64,000 nucleotides of DNA from Anagrus nilaparvatae (lineage: Eukaryota > Arthropoda > Insecta > Hymenoptera > Mymaridae). Location: NCBI GenBank assembly GCA_022575985.1, contig JAKSXM010000132.1, positions 3,782,001 through 3,846,000 on the forward strand, written 5' to 3'. The notes below the pieces were generated by a model. That model was not told the origin of the DNA. It was given only the letters and a program-made list of their open reading frames with translations, and did not search any database. The position numbers and the translations under genes were made by a program. Shown one piece after another: positions 57,773 to 64,000 of the stretch. Position 1 is the first letter of the stretch; each line of letters opens with the position of its first letter.

Positions 57773-60700
57773 ATGTTCCAAATTATTATTTTGTTTTTAT
57801 CTTCGGTCTTTGCAGAAAATAATTATTCTAACATTTATTCGGTTTACAGAATTTTTCCAGACAGTAATGAAAAATTAGAAATTCTTTATAACTTAGAATC
57901 ACAACCGGAAAATGTAAGTTATATTTTTAATTTAAAATATAAAAATGGTTTTCCTTCTCGCGCAAATTGGGTTGTCAGGTTGCTGTGCTTAAATTTTGCT
58001 TGATTTTGTGAATTCCGAAAAATTTGCTTAAATATTCAAGCATAATTCAAGCAGAGTAACCTGAGTCCTTTTCTACCAGATTTTAATTTCAATATAATTT
58101 TTTTTTTAATGTTTTTGCATTTGAATTGATTTTTTATTCAATATAATAGTATAAATTTTGGAGAGATGTTTCTCATTTGAACCGACCAGTTGATCTGCTG
58201 GTATCGCCAGAAAGTCAATTAAGCTTTCAAGAGTTAATGAAAGAAAATAATTTTAATTACACTACATATATTAAAAATTTTGAAAAATCATTGTCCAATA
58301 AAAAAAAATCTAGAACAGGACGCTCTGTAAATTTCAACTGGCTACAATACCAAACATTGGATAATATTTATAATTGGTTAGATTCTTTAGCTAAAGAATA
58401 TACAAATATTTTGTCTATCATAAATTTATCGAGTACATTCGAAAAAAGAAAAATAAAAGGTATTAAAATAAATATTGACAATGAAACCAAGCCGATTGTT
58501 TATTTAGAAGGTGGAATTCATGCTAGAGAATGGATATCACCAGCAACAGTTACATTTTTAATCAATGCCTTAGTTACTGATAATAATTATAATGCATTAG
58601 CAAGTAAGTATGAATGGTACATATTCCCAGTTGTTAATCCAGATGGTTATGCTTACTCTCATAAGCCTGACAGAGGGCAGAGCAAAAAGGTAATCAATTA
58701 TTTATTTAATTCATATATATAAAATCTATCTTGACAATTTAAAAAAAAAAAAAATTTTCTAGCACCGCATGTGGAGAAAATCAAGATCATATTCATTGAT
58801 AAATAAAGAATCCATTTTTAAAAAATGTAAAGGCGTTGATTTGAACAGAAATTGGAATTATGAATGGCACAGTTAGTATTTAAAAATTTTTTTATTGATA
58901 TTCAAAATTATTTAAGCATTTCATTTTGGGAATGGGGTCAAATGTGCCATATTTGGGAGGGGGGTCAAATGGACTTAGAATAATTTCGAAAAATGGTTAT
59001 AGAATGATAAGGATTTTAGGAGCTTAAAATTATTTATTTTTGGCTTAAGGACTTATAAAATTAAAAAGGCTTCAAGATTAAAAATATAAATCTGAATAAT
59101 TTATTCGATGAATTGAGCTAACAATTGTTTGGATATTTCGCCTCTGGGTAAATAGAGTGAGGCTCGTCAGTACGTGCACTAATTAGCCTTTTCGTAGATA
59201 CCCATTAATAATAATTTTTGTATAAAACAAAAACCAAAAAAATTTTTTTAAAATAATAAATTAAGTAAAAAATGTGAGAAATTACTTCGATGAAATCACG
59301 ATAGTATTATTTTAAAAAAAATTTTTTTGGTTTTTGTTTTATACAACAATTATTATTAATGGGTATCTACGAAAAGGCTAAATAGTGTACGTACTGACGA
59401 GCCTCACACTATTTAGTCAGAGGCGAAATATCCAAACAATTGTTAGCTCAATTTATCGAATAAATTATTCAGATTTAAATATACAAATGAGCGAAAAAAT
59501 ACAATTATTAATAAAAATATAAATTTAAAAATGTTCCATGTTTGTTGGCTGTGAGTTCCTAAACCGGTTTTAAGTTTTTTATAATGAAGCTTTGTTGAAG
59601 AATATTTTAAAATCAGCTAAAAGCTTTATAACTCTTGCAAAACACATCTTTAGGTTATTTGTATTTAAACTTGATTTAAAATCTTTAACACTTTTGGGTA
59701 AATTTATAATTTTCATTTTCTTTACGCATTATGAAAATTATCTATTTTTGTTAATCATACTCGTAATCATACAAACTCACCGTTTTAAAATTTTTACTCT
59801 AATTAATATTTGTTTTAGGTAATTCCATCAGGGATAAATCATGGTGCGATGAAGATTATCCAGGATCAAATCCATTTTCTGAAATGGAAACAAAAATTTT
59901 ATCAAATTTTTTACTCCAATTTAAAAATAAAATTCATTTATCAATTACATTTCATAATTACGGACAGTATATCCTTATACCTTACAGCCACAGTAGTTCA
60001 CTTCAAGATAACCATAAAGAAGCAGTAAGAATTTTAATGAACATTTTTTTTAACTATTGATTTGTAGGTATTTTTATTTTTCATTTTTCTTATTTTAGAC
60101 AGAAATGGCAAACAAGATGTCCAAAGCCATAAAAAAAAAACATTCTAAAAATTATGAAGTTGGAGTTGCAGGCGATTTATTAGGTTAGGGAACTCAATTA
60201 TAACCGCTGTATTAATGGGCCAAAGGTTACGTCTTGAACATAGAAAATCTAGCGATTTTTTTTCGCGCTATTGGTTCTATAAGAAACCAGTCATCCAAAG
60301 TGGTAGTATGGTGCTTATTTGAAAGCTAAAAATTAAAATCGATATAATTGTGTTTATAAATATTTTCTGAAATTTAAATGAAAATTGTGCGTTTATTTTT
60401 TAATCAATTAATTATTTTAGGAAATTTTTATAACCTCGCAATTGTACCGATTTTTAGCTTTTATATAATTTAAATCCCAGCTACTACCGCCTCGAATAAC
60501 GTTCGACAAAACTCAAAGCTAATTTATTCGAAGAGTACAGGTCCTTTGGATCATAGTCAAATAAATTTTTTCTCAGAAAGTAAAATCCATATATTTTTTT
60601 GGCTACTCAACAGCTTATGAGCGAGTAATTTTTATTAACCTGATAACTTTAATAATGGAATTTTAAAATCCCAATTTTTCGGATATTTAAATTTCAAGCT

Positions 60701-62960
60701 TTGCTTGCAACCTAAAATTTGAAATGGATTTTGGATTATAAGCAAGCGATTTCCTGAAAAATTTAACCAAGGAATTTTTAATTAAAAAAAATAAAAAAGG
60801 GAGTTTTTCAATAACCTCTTCAAAAATGGGGTAAAAGTTAAATTAATTATTTAAAGGTATTCCAAGTCTAAAATTATGAAAGATCTCTTGCTAAATTGTT
60901 AAGGAAATTAAGTAAACTAAAGTATATTTTAAGAGATATCTTAATTTTATTTTTTTACAATTCATTTACTTTTAGCATGTATTCAATTAAATCTTCAACA
61001 ATATTATACATTCTTTCCTTATAAATTTTATCATTATTTATACACTCATGCAATAAAATTGCAATACTTTCATTGAAATCATTGTAAACACTACTGGTAG
61101 AAAAATATTCAGAACATTTGTTATCAAGTATAAAATACCATGGAATATAAATTGCTTGTTTTAAAATTCCAAAAATTTTTTTATTTTCATAAGCGTGGAT
61201 AATTTCATTCAAATTAATTAATTTATTTTGAATCTTATTTTCTGTTAATGATTTATTAAGTTCAGCGTAATAAATTTTAATTAAATCCGTTTCTTTTTCT
61301 TTACGAATATCTCTGTCTAAATTTAGGTAATTGAATTCCGCAAGGTCTACTCCGAAGCTATTATAAGTTATTAATTGATAATCAACAAGTCGACAGTCAC
61401 CATTATCATTAAACATTAAATTTCGGAACTGCAAATCACGATGACATAAAACATTTATTTCTTTATTATTTGGTTTGATTTTTTCTGATGCTAAATCTAA
61501 AGACATTTTAACCAATTGTGGATTGTAATTAAATTCACTTGTTATTGCTTCAATTACGCCAAATATTGTTTTCATCATTGGTGTATTGAAGACTTCGGAA
61601 GAAAATAATATTTCACGAACAAAATTTGGATACAAATTTTTTATTGACGTGTTTGTATTTGATTCGGCGATCATCGATGATGCATGAAATCGAGCAACAG
61701 TTTTTATAGCTATGGCTAATTCTAAAAAACTTAAATCAACTTCTTTTGCTTTAAATTTGTTCTCTTCTAAATTTTCCAGAACAATAATATCCTTATGCAC
61801 TGCGTAGGATTTAGCACACCAAGGTTCCATTCGAATTTCAGTTGAAAATAAAGGGTTATCTTTAGAGTAAAATTTACTTTCAATTAAAAACCTTTTCTTG
61901 ATATCTTTTGTTGACACTGTAATTTCAGGTGGAAGAGTTTTTAAAAAAAACGTATCTTGATTTTTGTTTCCTGATTTATCCCTTACAGTTATTGTTAAAA
62001 AATTTTGTTTTGACATATAACCAAGAGTACGATTATATAATTCACTTGTTTCTGCTGAAATTATTTTTACATTTGGACCAAAACGATTTTTCACAATTTC
62101 ATCCAATATTTCTTTGCGTATTTCTTGTTTTTCTAATGATGTCGCAAAAATGAATAATTTTAAAATAATAGAAATAATCAGAGGTAACATTTTTTAGTCA
62201 ATAATTTAGTGTTCAATTTAAAACAAGCAGCATGAAAAGCTTTATAAAACTCTTTTAATATTAGTAGTGATTTGCACTGAAAAAATTACTGAAGTTCTTT
62301 ATTTGAGAGAGTAACTTACATAAGTGTCAATGTAAAAACAATAAGATTGCATATATTAAAAGACGTGAAATAATATTTGCTTTTATGATAATAAAGTGTA
62401 CAAATATTAATAACTTTATTTAAAGAAAATAAGTTTAATTATGCTAAAAAATTTGAAACCCCATGGGTGCTTTTATTGATATTTTGCCCTATTTTTTATT
62501 TCTCGGCTGCATCAGCACCAAATTATATGCCGTTTGGTGAAGAGCAGTATTATATATTATATTTCAGGAGAAAAATATTTTAAAGGATTTCTAAGGTCAT
62601 TTTTCAACATGTTCAAATTTCTGACCTTAATTATTTATTTTGATTTTTAATATTTACTATATGGACGATATAAACTTAAAATATTTTTTTATTTTTACAT
62701 CTATTTAAAGTTTTATGAGAAGTTAATAACAAAAAATAAATTTAATAGGATCAAAGCGAGGTACTTCTATGGACTGGATAAAGAAGACTTTACGTGTGCC
62801 ATTTTGTTTCACCATAGAATTGAGAGACACGGGTACCTCATTAATTGCAACTGAAGAAGAAAAAGAAAAAAAAGGTTTCTTATTAGATCCATCAAATATC
62901 ATTCCTACTGGGGAAGAAATTTTGGCAGGTTTATTAGCATTTGCCAATGTAACTGCTTAA
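57773..62960 (+). CDS. Zinc procarboxypeptidase, M14A (carboxypeptidase A-like), six exons
   Basis: Secreted metallocarboxypeptidase precursor, expected to trim C-terminal residues from peptides. Exons: 57773-57913, 58150-58689, 58763-58871, 59819-60024, 60099-60183 and 62749-62960. Borders are GT/AG and phases fit, giving 430 aa. A signal peptide (MFQIIILFLSSVFA) is followed by a propeptide with a basic release site (KKKSRTGR, 98-105). The catalytic domain has zinc ligands H171 and E174 in GGIHAREW and H309 in SITFHNYGQY, R256 in VDLNRNW, cysteines C249/C273, and the general base E384 in FTIELRDTG. Position 255 of bovine CPA is Met (M368), pointing to A-type rather than B-type specificity. 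Odd points: the usual Tyr248 position is Gly (G361, at the exon 5/6 junction), and a charged stretch of about a dozen residues (391-402, EEEKEKK) separates DTG from GFLL. Intron 5 contains an opposite-strand gene. Confidence 0.92.
58920..59585. repeat. Dispersed repeat in carboxypeptidase intron 3
   Basis: Carries the GTCAAATGGACTTAGAATAA and ATGTTCCATGTTTGTTGGCT phrases found at 540-900. The palindrome at 59082-59482 lies between the two shared parts, so it may be a nested insertion. Confidence 0.55.
59082..59482. mobile_element. Foldback MITE in carboxypeptidase intron 3
   Basis: The arms TATAAATCTGAATAATTTAT ... and its mirror (59465-59482) run inward for about 165 bp each, with GCCTTTTCGTAGATACCCAT at 59187 and its mirror near 59360. 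A core of about 70 bp separates them. Confidence 0.85.
60184..60945. other. Intron 5 sequence between exon 5 and the nested gene
   Basis: AT-rich, no coding or repeat feature recognised. Confidence 0.4.
60946..60951 (-). terminator. Candidate polyadenylation signal of the EcKL-like gene
   Basis: AATAAA on the minus strand starts only a few nucleotides after the stop codon, so the 3' untranslated region would be very short. Confidence 0.4.
60955..62190 (-). CDS. EcKL / CHK-type kinase-like protein, intronless, nested in a carboxypeptidase intron
   Basis: 411-aa protein of the ecdysteroid-kinase-like family (PF02958-type, choline-kinase fold), expected to phosphorylate small hydroxylated molecules such as ecdysteroids or xenobiotic conjugates. 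The frame is uninterrupted. Visible landmarks: FFLKTLPPE with the likely ATP-binding lysine K84, E104 in FLIES, VARFHASS (165-172), the catalytic loop VLCHRDLQFRNLMF (H250, D252, N257; HGD in many relatives, HRD here) and the metal-binding VDYQ (D270), followed by VDLAEF. Length is typical. Unusual: the first 18 residues (MLPLIISIILKLFIFATS) form a hydrophobic segment like a signal peptide or anchor, while the family is generally cytosolic. The next Met (59) lies after the start of the domain, so this ATG is preferred. It is in antisense to the host gene's intron 5. The substrate is not predictable. Confidence 0.88.
   Translation of the reverse strand: MLPLIISIILKLFIFATSLEKQEIRKEILDEIVKNRFGPNVKIISAETSELYNRTLGYMSKQNFLTITVRDKSGNKNQDTFFLKTLPPEITVSTKDIKKRFLIESKFYSKDNPLFSTEIRMEPWCAKSYAVHKDIIVLENLEENKFKAKEVDLSFLELAIAIKTVARFHASSMIAESNTNTSIKNLYPNFVREILFSSEVFNTPMMKTIFGVIEAITSEFNYNPQLVKMSLDLASEKIKPNNKEINVLCHRDLQFRNLMFNDNGDCRLVDYQLITYNSFGVDLAEFNYLNLDRDIRKEKETDLIKIYYAELNKSLTENKIQNKLINLNEIIHAYENKKIFGILKQAIYIPWYFILDNKCSEYFSTSSVYNDFNESIAILLHECINNDKIYKERMYNIVEDLIEYMLKVNEL
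62191..62748. other. Presumed EcKL-like promoter region / rest of intron 5
   Basis: AT-rich. No distinct TATA or initiator pair stands out on the minus strand. It ends with the TTTAATAG acceptor of carboxypeptidase exon 6. Confidence 0.35.
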
Positions 62961-63947
62961 AGTACTCTGGAAAATTTCGTTGTTTGATTTTTTATGTGAC
63001 TGTTCAGAAACATAATTTTACAGTGAAGACTATGAAATAAAAATTTTATTGTTGATGACAGTATTTTTGTAATTTTATTTTTCAACTAAAATTTTTAAAA
63101 TTAAGAAAAAAGGCTTGTATTTTATTTTTATTGTTTTTAAAATTTTTAATTTTATTGTTTTTTATATAGAGCGAAGCTCTATATCTATATTAGAAAATTT
63201 TCGAATTCTTAGTGGAAAAGATTTATAGGAAAAACTATCAATTGGATAGATTCGTTTAGATAATAGCTTTCAGATTTAGTTTTGCAATGGTACCCTCGTA
63301 AAGAATTTGCCAATGTGGTCATAAACCTTGGACAGAATCCCAAAGTAACAAAAGTTTATATCAAATAATGTTTATTTTTTCTTAGGCGACTAGGCTATTT
63401 TAAAAAAGGGCGCAAATTAAAAATAAGTTTTATTTGGCAGACTAACCAATAAATGGTAAGAACCTATAATAAATTTAAAATTTTCCTTATCGACAGAATT
63501 AAATGAATTTGAAAAAAAGGTCCCTGCGAAAATGAAAGATGATACTAAATAATGAAGTTATCGCGGTGGATAACCGCGGTGTCCCTAGCTGAGTGTTATA
63601 AAAATTTAATTAAACCAATTTTAATGCACGAAGGCTCATTCAAAAGTTTAGAATTCGCTCAATTTTGCTAAAACTTTTTTTTAATTTGCTCACCCTTGGT
63701 GTAATTTTTGCTATTTCAAAAATAAAAAGTGACTTCTATGAGCCCTCAATCATAACGTTTACTAGCTAAATGGAAGTCAACTTTCTGGGTTTAATTTTAT
63801 TTCTAATGGTTTACTAGATTTTGCTTTGCCAAAATTTAACATTAATTTTGCTTTATTTAATTACAGTAAATAAATTGTTGTAAAAACTGCTAGTGACAAA
63901 TTCTAGTAACGATTAAATTACTAACATTAACTCTGTATTTTAGCTAG
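62961..63947. other. Carboxypeptidase 3' region and intergenic spacer
   Basis: AATAAA at 63036-63041, about 75 nt after the stop, is the candidate polyadenylation signal. A small hairpin ATATAGAGCGAAGCTCTATA is at 63165-63184. I searched by eye for counterparts of carboxypeptidase exons 1-3 (HAREW, PDGY, DLNRNW) and found none. Confidence 0.5.
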
Positions 63948-64000
63948 ATGGTAGTTCATGCCAGGATGAAGGTCATCCTGGTTCAAGCTACCTAAATCCA
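63948..64000 (+). CDS. Carboxypeptidase exon 4-like sequence, cut by the window edge
   Basis: After the acceptor TTTTAGCTAG, phase-1 reading gives GSSCQDEGHPGSSYLNP. This corresponds to exon 4 of the upstream carboxypeptidase (SIRDKSWCDEDYPGSNPFS), with the disulphide cysteine and the PGS word aligned. The phase equals that of the upstream exon 3/4 junction. An alternative acceptor four bases earlier exists but would give another phase. Because no first exons lie between 62961 and here, this is either an alternative 3' part of the same gene or a tandem copy that lost its 5' exons. Confidence 0.6.

Noticed and set aside
1..64000. CRISPR array, bacterial operon or integrated virus
   Set aside because: Tandem units found are too long or too degenerate and have no uniform spacers. 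Genes are intron-bearing and eukaryotic. No viral structural or replication gene was recognised.

Overview
The window is strongly AT-rich eukaryotic nuclear DNA. Short introns with GT/AG borders, microsatellites, non-LTR and Ty1/copia remnants and many palindromic transposons point to an insect. The gene content (a microsomal UDP-glycosyltransferase pair, a zinc procarboxypeptidase and an ecdysteroid-kinase-like gene) fits this. An AT-rich hymenopteran is possible, but that is inference and the species cannot be named from this sequence.

Four protein-coding genes read through intact after splicing. Two are paralogous UDP-glycosyltransferases on the minus strand (12606-10596 and 36324-34372), each with five exons, identical exon lengths and 512 codons. 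The third is a six-exon M14 carboxypeptidase on the plus strand (57773-62960, 430 aa). Its last intron holds the fourth, a single-exon EcKL/CHK-type kinase-like gene on the minus strand (62190-60955, 411 aa). A carboxypeptidase exon runs off the right edge (63948-64000). A broken third copy of the UGT last exon lies at 27339-27604.

The two UGT genes sit in duplicated blocks: about 9950-23050 and 34140-40620. Because the blocks align, many later insertions can be seen against an empty counterpart. Block 1 gained a 4.3-kb nested foldback (13431-17750) and two copies of a tandem-repeat-bearing family (18563-20362, 21262-22808). Block 2 gained a foldback (36421-37807) just upstream of its putative TATA box and a TTAA-flanked MITE (38865-39391). 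A second segmental pair (30271-33233 and 45319-46445) gives clean empty sites for a 1.2-kb LINE insertion and a 650-bp TA-flanked MITE.

The rest is mostly mobile-element debris. It includes R1-like LINE fragments (4193-4810, 5551-6250, 25286-25778, 30928-32154), two Ty1/copia pol remnants (3209-3914, 24562-26019), and large inverted-repeat elements at 6655-9430, 23086-24404 (8-bp target duplication) and 50608-56598 (about 6 kb, long TIRs, 9-bp target duplication). No intact transposase or reverse transcriptase was found, and no tRNA, rRNA or CRISPR. The UGTs are expected to conjugate lipophilic compounds in the ER and the kinase-like protein to phosphorylate small molecules. These are plausible detoxification or hormone-metabolism roles, but nothing in the sequence shows that the genes work together.
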